Shown here piece by piece: positions 60,601-64,000 of a stretch of 64,000 nucleotides of DNA (within the stretch, counting starts at the first letter, position 1; each line of letters starts with the position of its first letter). A program made the position numbers and the translations under genes. The notes under the pieces are model-generated. The model saw nothing but the letters and a program-made list of their open reading frames with translations, was not told the DNA's origin and did not search any database. This DNA is from Lamellibrachia columna (taxonomy: Eukaryota > Annelida > Polychaeta > Sabellida > Siboglinidae): contig OY759264.1 in the NCBI GenBank assembly GCA_963662155.1, positions 10,865,931 through 10,929,930 on the forward strand. Reading direction: 5' to 3'.

Positions 60601-63600
60601 TGTTGTCTAGTATAGTAGCACAGCCTAGCTGACACAAGTAACTCGGTAACAACCTTTCGCAACAGTCAAGGACCGAGACGTCTGGTACAAGATAATTTAG
60701 CTTGCCTTGGACGCATAGCCTATAGAAATACCCTCTACACTTACCCTTGTATAAAACATGGATTGAACAGAATAATAAATCATGTGATAGAAAATGTTAC
60801 AACATAATTATCTTCAAACGTGAAGATTTATTTGTCTGTATTTTAATACAGTAAAGCAGTATCTATGTACAGGTATATATCATAAAACTAGCATATTTTA
60901 ATTCGTTGCTAAATCGTGTATTTTTTTAAATACCTAGAGGCAAAAGATCACAACAGTAAATATATAAACACTCGTTCAGTCAATCAATGAAAATTGTTGT
61001 ACATTTCCTTTAACAACAGGCAACCCCAAAAGTATCACCACCATCAAAATTAGCCCTCCAACAAGAAAGTTGGCCTTCCAAATAGAAAGCTTGCCCTCCA
61101 AACAAGAAAATTAGCCCTCCAACAAGAAAGTTAGAGCACTCCAACAAGAAAGTTAGCACTCCAACAAGAAAGTTAGAACTCCAACAAGAAAGTTAGCACT
61201 CCAACAAGAAAATTAGCCCTCCAACAAGAAAGTTAGCACTCCAACAAGAAAGTTAGCACTCCAACAAGAAAGTTAGCACTCCAACAAGAAAGTTAGAACT
61301 CCAACAAGAAAGTTAGCACTCCAACAAGAAAATTAGCCCTCCAACAAGAAAGTTAGCACTCCAACAAGAAAGTTAGCACTCCAATAAGAAAGTTAGAACT
61401 CCAACAAGAAAGTTAGAACTCCAACAAGAAAGTTAGCCCTCCAATAAGAAAGTTAGCACTCCAACAAGAAAGTTAGCACTCTGACAAGAAAGTTAGCACC
61501 TCAACAAGAAAATTACAACTCCAACAAGACAGTTAGCCCTCCAATAAGAAAATTAGCACTCCAACAAGCAAGTTAGTACTCTGACAAGAAAGTTAGCACT
61601 CCAAAAAAAAAGTTAGCACTCCATCCAGAAAGTTAGCACTCTGACCAGAAAGTTAGCACTCCAATAAGAAAATTAGAACTCCAACAAGAAAATTAGCACT
61701 CCAACAAGTTAGCATTCCAACAAGAAAGTTAGCTCTCCAACAAGAACGTTAGCACTCCAACAAAACAGTTAGCCTGCCAATAAGTAAATTAGCATTCCAA
61801 CAAGAAAGTTAGCAATCTGACTAGAAATTTAGCCCTCCAACAAGAAAGTTAGCACTCCAACAAGAAAGTTATATTGAGAGAGACCCTTAATTATGCCAAA
61901 TAATTACTCTCCATAAAGTACTTCAGAACTCTACCCTTTGTCTAGCAGGATGTAAACATGGTGTAAACATAGACTATGTTGTACCCTTCCAGAAGGACAC
62001 AAGCACAGACAGGCCTTTCAATGGATGTCAATAAATTGTTGACAGAAAGCAAGATTCCCACATTTTTTATCAACTGAGAGTTTGCTGTCACCGAGACAGC
62101 TGGCCTGATTCAGTCAAGCAGAACAAATTATTAATTGTATCATTACATAAAATTAAAATGTTTTCTGCTGTTTTCTGTTTTCATATAATTTATGATGGTA
62201 AAATGGCCATCATTCAATTAAATTCTTTAATTCAGATTAAAATACAAATAAAATGTTAACAACATTTTCATAATTAGGATTCAAATAATAAAAAGGAAAT
62301 CTCCTCTGAGGCTGAGAACAAATAGGCTGGCACCTGCCGCAGACTGCAGAATGAGGCAAAATGCAACAATGTAGGAATCCCATTCTAAGTGTGTATTTTT
62401 CTGGAGAAATGTCAATACTGCATTATTGATTCACATTATTGTGGCAGATTTTCGGTTACAGCTGTACAAGGCAAGACATCAGTAGGGTAACCTTGGGCAA
62501 CATGGTCCCTGGAGGTAAGACAGCCCCCCATCATGTACGCAAAATATAAAACTCTGAACGTCCCTAAATCTGGTGCAAAATGAAGCTAACTTCTATCTGA
62601 TTCCCCCACAAAATCTCAGCAACATGAGACAGACGTAATTAAATCAGAGTTTTTTAACTTTTATATGCATTATTATATGCACTGATCTAATTTTTTTCCA
62701 GTAGTATAATGGTAAAACTCACTATATAGCAGTGTAAATCATGGACTTAATTGTTGCCATGATAACATTATTAATCAGCTGACAGGTCAAACAATACAAA
62801 ATGGGCAGTAGTATGTTGTGTTTTGTATACATCGTGTTAAGACACACGTTGTGTCTTTTGGGCAAGATGGTCCCCATTCATGTGGGACAATATGGTCCCC
62901 GTGCATGTGGGGCAAGACAGTCCCCATTTAATATAATATGAACATTGCATAATTTACGTTCTGCTAGCCTGTAGGCTGTAATTATGATGGAATATTACTA
63001 AACCAATATTATAATTATTATGTATGGATTGCAAGGTATGTATTATATGTTAACTCCCATTTAAATTTAACAACCATGCTGGCCTGATATATTACTATCA
63101 TACCATTTGTATAGATTCGTTTTATTTTCAGGCAATAGTTTGTTCATATAAACGAGGAGGGGGCTATGGACCGTACTGCCCCAGTCAGATGACTATCTTG
63201 CCCCATGGATGTAGCAAGATGGCTTTTTTGGGCGCTCTTACTATTTTTCAAATGCAACTTAGCTAGGTTATTTATTTACTGAAAATAGTTTTCCAATGAG
63301 TAACAAACATATCTGTCCATGATGTGAACACATAAAGATACGCTAACATAGTTTAATGGTGTACAATTTGAAAGTTTTCCTTAGGGGGCCACGCTGCCCC
63401 AAGTTACCCTATTCATGCCACACTGAAAAAACATTTCTAATGTAATTTAAAAGAATCACAGGTCAGCAAAGAATTTAAATTCTCTATGATCTAGCAGCAT
63501 AGCTAGCATTTATGTAACAGAACTGTTTGAAGACACCTGCGATCGTTGGAAATGGTGGGTCACGATCACCTACGTCTGCGACAGGCACAGCACTCGATGG

Positions 63601-63759
63601 TGATGAGTGCGAGAAAGTGATAATTTTAGCATATTTCTTGATTTTTGGGGCCATACATTTTGGATACATGTGGAAGTCAATACTTACAGCAGATTGAGGT
63701 TGTGTAGGTCTTGGAACATATCCTTCCTCACACAAGTGATTTTGTTTGCATTGAGAAGG
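15447..63759 (-). CDS. slit: slit, Robo ligand (gene overview, 24 exons, 5' end missing)
   Basis: Minus-strand exons join in phase over about 1100 residues: the last two LRRs and cap of LRR domain 2, LRRNT-LRR-LRRCT domains 3 and 4, EGF 1-6, laminin G, EGF 7, C-terminal cystine knot, stop. This is the order found in Slit proteins, which are about 1480-1530 residues, so about 400 residues (signal peptide, LRR domain 1, start of domain 2) lie beyond 64000. Slit is a secreted glycoprotein that repels axons and migrating cells through Robo receptors; LRR domain 2 binds Robo, and domain 4 and laminin G contribute to dimer and proteoglycan contacts. LRR units sit on single 69-75 nt phase 2-2 exons. 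No stop or frameshift found, so the gene appears intact. Confidence 0.95.
15692..17347. other. Last two slit introns: repeats only
   Basis: 15692-16421 holds a MITE family 1 part (about 16130-16395) with a 68-bp internal direct duplication. 16659-17347 holds a SINE/MITE-like block (about 16690-17030) sharing TCTTCATCAGACTGA.TA and TTAATATATTAC..TG motifs with 25340-25560. Confidence 0.45.
16422..16658 (-). CDS. slit: slit exon: laminin G end and EGF 7
   Basis: 237 nt, phase 1-1, acceptor GTCCTGCCCAG, donor GTATGT. Encodes [34 protein letters not shown], then [15 protein letters not shown] and [14 protein letters not shown]. Only one EGF lies between laminin G and the knot, unlike the three of vertebrate Slits. 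Confidence 0.94.
17348..17815 (-). CDS. slit: slit exon: end of EGF 6 and laminin G domain
   Basis: 468 nt, phase 1-1, donor GTACAT. Encodes [78 protein letters not shown] and IRNTQSFK. The whole laminin G (ALPS) domain sits on one exon. This domain is known to bind heparan sulfate. Confidence 0.95.
18518..18795 (-). CDS. slit: slit exon: end of EGF 4, EGF 5, processing linker, EGF 6
   Basis: 278 nt, phase 2 to 1, acceptor TTCTTCCACCAG, donor GTGAGT. Encodes [44 protein letters not shown], the linker [14 protein letters not shown], then EGF 6 to CRCPP. In vertebrate Slit2 the protein is cut in the equivalent linker. The YPQAS stretch resembles the fly form (YPQTS). Confidence 0.94.
18899..19077. 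repeat. Tandem duplication of about 90 bp in a slit intron
   Basis: Two imperfect copies of a block with AGATTTCCTGTAAGAAA, ATATCCCAT and TTTCAAATGGAAAAATTGTG lie side by side. No coding content. The rest of this intron (to 19428) and the next (19520-20107) show nothing else recognisable. Confidence 0.6.
19429..19519 (-). CDS. slit: slit exon: EGF 4 (first part)
   Basis: 91 nt, phase 1 to 2, acceptor ATTTCATAG, donor GTGAGT. Encodes [20 protein letters not shown] then RCIDLDTDY. Joins the next exon through a split Lys codon. Confidence 0.92.
20108..20247 (-). CDS. slit: slit exon: end of EGF 2 and EGF 3
   Basis: 140 nt, phase 2 to 1, acceptor TTCTGCGACAG, donor GTCAGT. Encodes [32 protein letters not shown] and CTCQSAFT. 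The IDDC..C.N.ATCVD block has the form of a calcium-binding EGF. Confidence 0.93.
20421..20716. mobile_element. Palindromic MITE with CCCTTATGAAAATATACCAT ends
   Basis: The ends are inverse copies (CCCTTATGAAAATATACCAT and ATGGTATATTTTCATAAGGG), and the interior is packed with ACCATGGTATACCATGG palindromes. A related block lies at 51470-51680, and another ATATTTTCATAAGGG end at about 52137-52150. Confidence 0.65.
21025..21235. mobile_element. Dispersed element, inverse copy at about 48090-48395
   Basis: Blocks AAAATTGGGCCATGGAAAAA, ACTGAAAAGTGGTGC, CACCAGATGG, AATTACAATAATTATGGATC and TGATTAAAAAAGGGGGTGT recur in reverse complement at 48.1-48.4 kb. Short inverse ends (CGCCCTAATAA and TTAATAGGGCG) suggest a DNA transposon derivative. 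Confidence 0.6.
21478..21697 (-). CDS. slit: slit exon: EGF 1 and start of EGF 2
   Basis: 220 nt, phase 1 to 2, donor GTGAGA. Encodes [20 protein letters not shown] (the Slit-typical ILAKC entry to EGF 1), [15 protein letters not shown], then [15 protein letters not shown]. Confidence 0.95.
21757..22032. mobile_element. MITE family 1, copy at 21.8 kb
   Basis: Ends GTCCCTCCTCAAT and AAATCAATTGAGAGGG. The interior has CTAGTATCCACTATGATATG, GCTAGCTTGTTTGTACAAAT and GAAATCATCGGGCAAACTAT, as in the other copies. Non-coding. Confidence 0.65.
22168..22331 (-). CDS. slit: slit exon: LRRCT cap of domain 4
   Basis: 164 nt, phase 2 to 1, acceptor TTTGTGTCTACAG, donor GTCAGT. Encodes [32 protein letters not shown] and [12 protein letters not shown], nearly invariant in Slit domain 4, the homodimerisation domain. 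Confidence 0.96.
22706..23205. repeat. 35-bp minisatellite, 14 units
   Basis: Unit CATATTTTGCAGGAGAGAAT followed by ACCCTAGTTGTGGGA. 14 consecutive units at exact 35-bp spacing, then a decayed one. Variants (ACCCT/ACACT and GTGGG/GAGGG/GGGGG) form a three-unit pattern in units 8-13. Lies in the slit intron between LRR 4 and the cap of domain 4. Confidence 0.9.
23281..23342 (-). repeat. slit: 31-bp tandem duplication over a slit 5' splice site
   Basis: Two copies of GACTGTAACTTACATGTGGG plus TGAGTG(A/G)GG, starting 23281 and 23312. On the minus strand each carries the exon end CACAT and donor GTAAGT. The upper copy is the one used if the LRR exon is 72 nt. Confidence 0.85.
23325..23396 (-). 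CDS. slit: slit exon: LRR 4 of domain 4
   Basis: 72 nt, phase 2-2, acceptor TTTGTTGCAG, donor GTAAGT. Encodes [20 protein letters not shown] then LTH. Its 3' end and donor lie in a 31-bp tandem duplication (23281-23342). Confidence 0.94.
23400..23909. other. slit intron part without recognisable elements
   Basis: AT-rich unique-looking sequence between the LRR exon acceptor and the 37-bp array. No exon or repeat recognised. Confidence 0.4.
23910..24908 (-). repeat. slit: 37-bp minisatellite of 27 units, copies of the adjoining slit splice donor
   Basis: 27 units at exact 37-bp spacing (999 bp). Unit, plus strand: AGCAAGTAC..ACAGTACTTTG followed by AGTTAATTAAGATGT. The 28th position is the real exon end at 24922-24936. 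Minus-strand donor equivalents: GTAAGT in five units, GTATGT in seven, GTGTGT in thirteen, GTGAGT in the outermost and GTATAT in the innermost. Confidence 0.95.
24922..24993 (-). CDS. slit: slit exon: LRR 3 of domain 4 (source of the 37-bp array)
   Basis: 72 nt, phase 2-2, acceptor GTTATTCCAG, donor GTAAGT. Encodes [20 protein letters not shown] then LKVL. Its last 12 or so bases plus the donor are the start of the 37-bp minisatellite that continues into the intron at 24908. Confidence 0.94.
25340..25570. mobile_element. Short dispersed repeat related to 16.7-17.0 kb
   Basis: Contains TTTCAGCTTTCTTCATCAGA, an internal duplication of CAGTCTGATTACCA..AGAGACTAGAT, GACAGCTGAAAG and AAGATTAATATATTACAATG. 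Matching blocks occur at 16690-17030. Non-coding SINE or MITE. Confidence 0.5.
25644..25715 (-). CDS. slit: slit exon: LRR 2 of domain 4
   Basis: 72 nt, phase 2-2, acceptor TTTTTTTTTCAG, donor GTAAGT. Encodes [20 protein letters not shown] then LHTL. NLT is a potential glycosylation site. Confidence 0.93.
26363..26849 (-). pseudogene. Tc1-like transposase C-terminal remnant
   Basis: Two overlapping minus-strand frames. One runs from the [12 protein letters not shown] region through four 17-residue repeats of [11 protein letters not shown]; the other gives the C-terminus ([10 protein letters not shown] to NKGHGYKY). A frameshift lies between PDLN and ENMW. Not functional. Confidence 0.8.
26568..26771 (-). 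repeat. 51-bp minisatellite inside the transposase remnant, 4 units
   Basis: GTCAGGCACATTACGC.GCCA starts at 26568, 26619, 26670 and 26721. 51 is a multiple of three, so each unit adds 17 residues in frame ([17 protein letters not shown]). Confidence 0.9.
27290..27620. repeat. Degenerate tandem repeat of about 45 bp
   Basis: Successive imperfect copies of ATTTACATAAAAT..CACTG, then AATAACATAACAGG. It begins where the Tc1-like element ends. Non-coding. Confidence 0.55.
27838..28126. mobile_element. Left part of a dispersed element, probably split by a LINE fragment
   Basis: Shares CAAAGTCTAATC.GTTGTTTC and CCTCCCAAATGTGTTTTAA with 7385-7760 and 53085-53530. The matching right end (CAAGATGTTAGAACAGATGTA) appears only at about 28705, after the LINE fragment. 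Confidence 0.45.
28135..28620 (+). pseudogene. LINE reverse-transcriptase C-terminal remnant
   Basis: [20 protein letters not shown], then after stops [39 protein letters not shown] and [10 protein letters not shown]. This is the usual tail after the RT domain of CR1/L2-like LINEs. Broken by stops and frameshifts. Confidence 0.8.
29197..29265 (-). CDS. slit: slit exon: LRR 1 of domain 4
   Basis: 69 nt (23 codons), phase 2-2, acceptor GTTTTGGTAG, donor GTGAGT. Encodes [20 protein letters not shown] then TR. It is too short for an open-frame scan and was found because LRRNT 4 and the next LRR needed a linking repeat. Confidence 0.92.
30105..30290. repeat. Three imperfect direct repeats of about 55 bp
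   Basis: Copies of TAGTGACTTCACACTGCACT..TGACATTGTAAATAGGG. Non-coding, in the slit intron before LRRNT 4. The neighbouring stretches 29270-30100 and 30295-30850 show no other element. Confidence 0.6.
30859..30988 (-). CDS. slit: slit exon: LRRNT of domain 4
   Basis: 130 nt, phase 1 to 2, acceptor TGTCTGCACAG, donor GTGAGT. Encodes [35 protein letters not shown] and TTEL. The [14 protein letters not shown] block is the family signature of Slit domain 4. Confidence 0.95.
31092..31171 (-). repeat. 16-bp tandem repeat, LINE 3' tail
   Basis: Five copies of TCTAGTTCTACCGCCC (one or two with ACTGCC) directly after the LINE's last coding piece. Short tandem tails are usual at the 3' ends of some LINE clades. 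Confidence 0.8.
31614..33035 (-). pseudogene. Reverse transcriptase of the Rex1-like LINE
   Basis: 473-codon open stretch: connector [22 protein letters not shown] motifs [33 protein letters not shown] (motif A Asp), [13 protein letters not shown] (motif B) and [11 protein letters not shown] (motif C, FSDD in place of the usual FADD). Endonuclease and C-terminal parts lie in other frames, so it is a remnant. Confidence 0.85.
33571..33700. repeat. Imperfect TGTAATTGTAATTG-type repeat
   Basis: Alternating GTAATCAATTACAAATT and AATTGCTGTAATT. Lies at the broken 5' end of the LINE. Origin unclear. Confidence 0.45.
34217..34276 (-). CDS. slit: slit exon: domain 3-4 linker, possible cassette
   Basis: 60 nt, phase 1-1, acceptor AAATTACAG, donor GTGAGT. 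Encodes [19 protein letters not shown]. It has three cysteines outside the usual LRR cap pattern. Skipping it would keep the frame between the domain 3 cap and LRRNT 4. Real use depends on transcripts. Confidence 0.75.
34549..34712 (-). CDS. slit: slit exon: LRRCT cap of domain 3
   Basis: 164 nt, phase 2 to 1, same length and phase as the other two LRRCT exons. Encodes [34 protein letters not shown] and PTDFSCE. Typical Slit cap with CNC and two distal cysteines. Confidence 0.95.
35107..35785 (-). pseudogene. LINE (jockey/CR1-like) RT C-terminal remnant
   Basis: Minus-strand frame: [80 protein letters not shown] and YKRLLLQRY. This is the post-RT thumb and tail of many invertebrate LINEs. 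A small deletion removes the usual YL.YC segment before CEAWG. Confidence 0.85.
36099..36600. mobile_element. MITE family 1, copy at 36.3 kb (inverse)
   Basis: Begins CTCCATCCTCAATTGATTTA and ends TTTAATTGAGGAGGGACCC. Interior GTTGCACAAACGAGCTAGCA. Longest complete copy at about 500 bp. Lies in the slit intron before exon 34549-34712. Confidence 0.65.
36601..36976. other. slit intron remainder
   Basis: Contains GGGGGGCAATGCCATGCTAG and GGACATTGCCCCCCCTAGTG, short inverse GC-rich pieces possibly from a DNA element. No exon. Confidence 0.35.
36977..37048 (-). CDS. slit: slit exon: LRR 5 of domain 3
   Basis: 72 nt, phase 2-2, acceptor GTTGTAG, donor GTGAGT. Encodes [20 protein letters not shown] then LTTL, leading into the domain 3 cap. 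Confidence 0.92.
37497..37568 (-). CDS. slit: slit exon: LRR 4 of domain 3
   Basis: 72 nt, phase 2-2, acceptor GTTTCAG, donor GTAAGT. Encodes [20 protein letters not shown] then IQQL. NTT is a potential N-glycosylation site. Confidence 0.92.
37898..37969 (-). CDS. slit: slit exon: LRR 3 of domain 3
   Basis: 72 nt, phase 2-2, acceptor CTTGTTAACAG, donor GTGAGT. Encodes [20 protein letters not shown] then IRTL. Confidence 0.92.
38088..38142. repeat. GTGC/GT microsatellite
   Basis: Runs of GTGCGTGC then GTGTGT between two slit LRR exons. Z-DNA-prone alternating purine-pyrimidine composition. Confidence 0.8.
38479..38550 (-). CDS. slit: slit exon: LRR 2 of domain 3
   Basis: 72 nt, phase 2-2, acceptor TTGTTTCAG, donor GTAAGT. 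Encodes [20 protein letters not shown] then LTDL. Separated from the previous exon by a repeat-rich intron of about 10 kb. Confidence 0.92.
38625..39118 (-). mobile_element. tRNA-derived SINE with expanded body
   Basis: The minus-strand head holds an A box (TGGTCTAATGG) and a B box (GGTTCAACTCC), then a body, an 11-bp minisatellite (38715-38937) and a tail ending near CCTAGACAAGGACACTCTGA. The A-box region is partly duplicated (TAATGGTTAGGGCATTCGCC and TAATGATTAGGGCAACCGCC). Lies in the slit intron upstream of exon 38479-38550. Confidence 0.75.
38715..38937 (-). repeat. 11-bp minisatellite in the SINE body, about 20 units
   Basis: Unit ACACCAGACAG / ACACCAGGTAG in irregular alternation. Because 11 is not a multiple of three, all three minus-strand frames stay open and give false repetitive ORFs. 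Confidence 0.9.
39970..40885. repeat. Purine-rich 30-bp minisatellite tract, about 0.9 kb
   Basis: Units of GGAGCACCAGGGAGAGAGTG plus GAGGAGGGAA from about 40015 to 40640, then looser GGGA/GAGA sequence to 40885. Nearly all purine on the plus strand. Long open frames here (up to 323 codons) are composition artefacts. Confidence 0.9.
42855..43080 (-). pseudogene. LINE 3'-end remnant
   Basis: Minus-strand frame reads [40 protein letters not shown] and [11 protein letters not shown], the closing motif of jockey-like RT proteins (F.R.I..WN.L). Confidence 0.7.
44480..44582. repeat. GGAT/GACA simple repeat
   Basis: Imperfect run of ATGGATGGACGGATGG and GACAGATAGACGGACCGACA. Confidence 0.7.
48090..48395. 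mobile_element. Second copy of the 21.0-kb element
   Basis: Inverse relative to 21025-21235, with shared blocks ACCCCCTTTTTTAATCAGCA, AGCACCACTTTTCAGTTGTT and CCATGGCCCAATTTT. Lies in the slit intron next to exon 48519-48593. No coding frame. Confidence 0.55.
48519..48593 (-). CDS. slit: slit exon: LRR 1 of domain 3
   Basis: 75 nt (25 codons, one more than the usual 24), phase 2-2. Encodes [20 protein letters not shown] then NLKIL. The longer unit in this position is normal for Slit domain 3 (NNNEI..LEATG.FKKL in vertebrates). Confidence 0.92.
49225..49825. mobile_element. MITE family 1, two abutting copies in opposite orientation
   Basis: A partial inverse copy (about 49225-49398, with CCAAGCTAGCATGTCATAG) meets a second copy (about 49400-49825: GGTCCCTCCGCAATTAGATT to CTAAATCAGTTGAGGATGG), just beside slit LRRNT 3. 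Confidence 0.6.
49839..49989 (-). CDS. slit: slit exon: LRRNT of domain 3
   Basis: 151 nt, phase 1 to 2, acceptor TTTGCTTCAG, donor GTAAGT. Encodes [20 protein letters not shown], then [13 protein letters not shown] and [12 protein letters not shown], with the N-cap cysteine pattern C..C.C..C. Confidence 0.92.
49990..51469. other. slit intron, no features recognised
   Basis: AT-rich, with short open frames of no recognisable family (for example around 50513-50710) and no splice-compatible exon. Confidence 0.35.
51470..51680. mobile_element. Palindromic MITE copy related to 20.4-20.7 kb
   Basis: ACCATGGAAACCATGGTATA, CCATGGTGTTTTGAAACAGG, TCTACCACAGTTTACCATGT and AATGTCATGGTATACCATGT match the 20421-20716 element in the same orientation. 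Confidence 0.6.
52846..53074. repeat. 56-57-bp tandem repeat, 4 units
   Basis: AAGTTCCTTATGAAGCCAGT, GTTCAGGGTGTATTACTGCT and CGTAGGACAACAGCTA recur, with TTCC starts at 52851, 52907, 52963 and 53020. It is followed by a dispersed element at about 53085-53530. Confidence 0.85.
53085..53530. mobile_element. Dispersed palindromic element, third copy
   Basis: AAAATGTGTTTTAATGAACC near the left end and GGTTCATTAAAACACATTTC, CAAGATGTTAGACCAGATAT near the right end. The first two are inverse copies. Related to 7385-7760 and 27838-28126. Confidence 0.5.
54541..54885 (-). pseudogene. LINE C-terminal remnant ([11 protein letters not shown] type)
   Basis: Minus-strand frame: [40 protein letters not shown] and [20 protein letters not shown], matching the basic tail common after LINE RT domains (RW.GH...M, RGRP..RW). 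115 codons, upstream domains absent. Confidence 0.75.
55590..55790. mobile_element. Small inverted-repeat element
   Basis: AACTCACTTTCAACATTTCA at the left and TGAAATATTGAAAGTGAGTT at the right are inverse copies, and the interior has AATTGAATTATGGGATTTAG. Non-coding MITE-like. Confidence 0.6.
57081..57265 (-). repeat. slit: 92-bp tandem duplication over a slit exon end and donor
   Basis: GACAAAATGTCCCATTATTA starts at 57081 and 57173. The duplicated block includes the last 44 nt of the LRRCT exon and its GTATGT donor. The copy at about 57130-57173 is a decoy exon fragment in the intron. Confidence 0.9.
57222..57385 (-). CDS. slit: slit exon: LRRCT cap of domain 2
   Basis: 164 nt, phase 2 to 1, acceptor TTCTGTCTGCAG, donor GTATGT. 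Encodes [20 protein letters not shown], then [13 protein letters not shown] and KFKCK. The four cap cysteines are present. The last 44 nt and the donor are duplicated 92 bp further downstream (57130). Confidence 0.95.
57478..57800. mobile_element. MITE family 1, degraded copy at 57.6 kb
   Basis: Shares ATCCACTATGACATGCTAGC, GAAATTATCAGGCAAACTTT and GCATTATTTTATTAAACTGA with the other copies. Ends not clear. Confidence 0.5.
57801..59948. other. slit intron, no features recognised
   Basis: AT-rich, with a short direct repeat (TTAGCCATT.GTAATCAGAGAG near 58384 and 58430). No exon, RNA or known element seen. Confidence 0.35.
59949..60311 (-). pseudogene. LINE C-terminal remnant ([10 protein letters not shown] type)
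   Basis: Minus-strand frame: [60 protein letters not shown] and [17 protein letters not shown]. It is the common C-terminal region of RT proteins. Same class as 54541-54885 but a different subfamily. Confidence 0.8.
60483..60554 (-). CDS. slit: slit exon: last LRR unit of domain 2
   Basis: 72 nt, phase 2-2, acceptor TTTTTTACAG, donor GTAAGT. Encodes [20 protein letters not shown] then IQTL. The [15 protein letters not shown] core is shared with other Slit domain 2 repeats. Confidence 0.93.
61046..61871. repeat. 20-bp minisatellite, about 40 units
   Basis: Unit CCAACAAGAAAGTTAGCACT, with GCACT/GAACT/GCCCT variants and increasing decay after 61480. Lies in the slit intron between the two domain 2 LRR exons. 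Confidence 0.9.
62484..63410. mobile_element. Non-autonomous DNA transposon, about 0.93 kb
   Basis: Ends AGGGTAACCTTGGGCAACAT and the inverse of ATGCTGCC-like CACGCTGCCCCAAGTTACCCT form a 26-bp imperfect inverted repeat. Subterminal GGGCAAGATGGTCCCCAT motifs recur at 62517, 62868-62930 and 63175-63210. No coding frame. No clear target duplication. Confidence 0.6.
63688..63759 (-). CDS. slit: slit exon: LRR unit of domain 2
   Basis: 72 nt, phase 2-2, acceptor GTTTTCAG, donor GTAAGT. Encodes [20 protein letters not shown] then LNLL, a typical extracellular LRR of domain 2. First slit exon inside the window. Confidence 0.92.
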
Positions 63760-64000
63760 CTGAAAACATACAAACGAAATATTATTTTAAAAACATTAAT
63801 CAGTAATAGCCAATAAACAGTCATGACAGAACTACTGCACAGTAGTGCAGAAAGGTAACTAGTACATGGTGGCAGTGATCTGTCCAGACATGATTCACCA
63901 AACATTTTAATAAATTATACACCCTGCTTTAAAATTAACTCAGTCTCCCTATTAGAAATATTTTTACAATACCAGTAAATACCTTGTAATATGCTAAAAT

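Overview
Eukaryotic (metazoan) genomic DNA. The window is AT-rich, its coding sequence is split into short exons by GT-AG and apparently some GC-AG introns, and the introns hold LINE, SINE, Tc1/mariner and MITE-like debris plus many minisatellites. The protein content suggests a non-vertebrate bilaterian, probably marine. The Slit protein has six EGF domains before and one after its laminin-G domain, as in Drosophila, whereas vertebrate Slits have three after it. Several linker and laminin-G segments also read closer to arthropod than vertebrate Slit. A lophotrochozoan or invertebrate deuterostome is my inference; the species cannot be fixed from sequence alone.

Left part, about 1-13.1 kb, plus strand: the 3' portion of a kyphoscoliosis-peptidase/hillarin-like gene (KY family, transglutaminase-like fold). 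A run of small phase 1-1 exons encodes a Pro/Ser/Gln-rich linker (four putative cassette exons at 1031-5114, then 7111-7305 and 8149-8429). Three exons then encode the transglutaminase-like core and a long C-terminal region, ending at the stop codon at 11817. The 5' end lies outside the window. The four putative cassette exons all end in CAG followed by GCATG, which implies GC splice donors that are also GCATG (RBFOX-type) motifs.

Middle and right, 15.4-63.8 kb, minus strand: 24 consecutive exons of slit, the secreted axon-guidance ligand of Robo. They run from the last part of LRR domain 2 (right edge) through LRR domains 3 and 4, six EGF domains, laminin G, EGF 7 and the C-terminal cystine knot (stop at 15447). 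All 24 exon junctions keep phase and give about 1100 residues without a stop. The first LRR domain, the start of domain 2 and the signal peptide lie beyond 64000. The two genes are convergent (tail to tail), with about 3.6 kb between their stop codons.

The introns contain a Rex1-like LINE remnant (31.1-33.6 kb), at least five other LINE 3'-end fragments, a degenerate Tc1/mariner element with long inverted repeats and TA flanks (26220-27288), and a tRNA-derived SINE (about 38.63-39.12 kb). They also contain several MITE-like families and minisatellites of 11, 20, 30, 35, 37, 51 and 56 bp. The most striking structure is a 37-bp array of 27 units at 23910-24908. Its unit is a copy of the slit exon end and 5' splice site that directly abuts it. 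Two other slit donors (23.3 kb and 57.2 kb) also lie in local tandem duplications.
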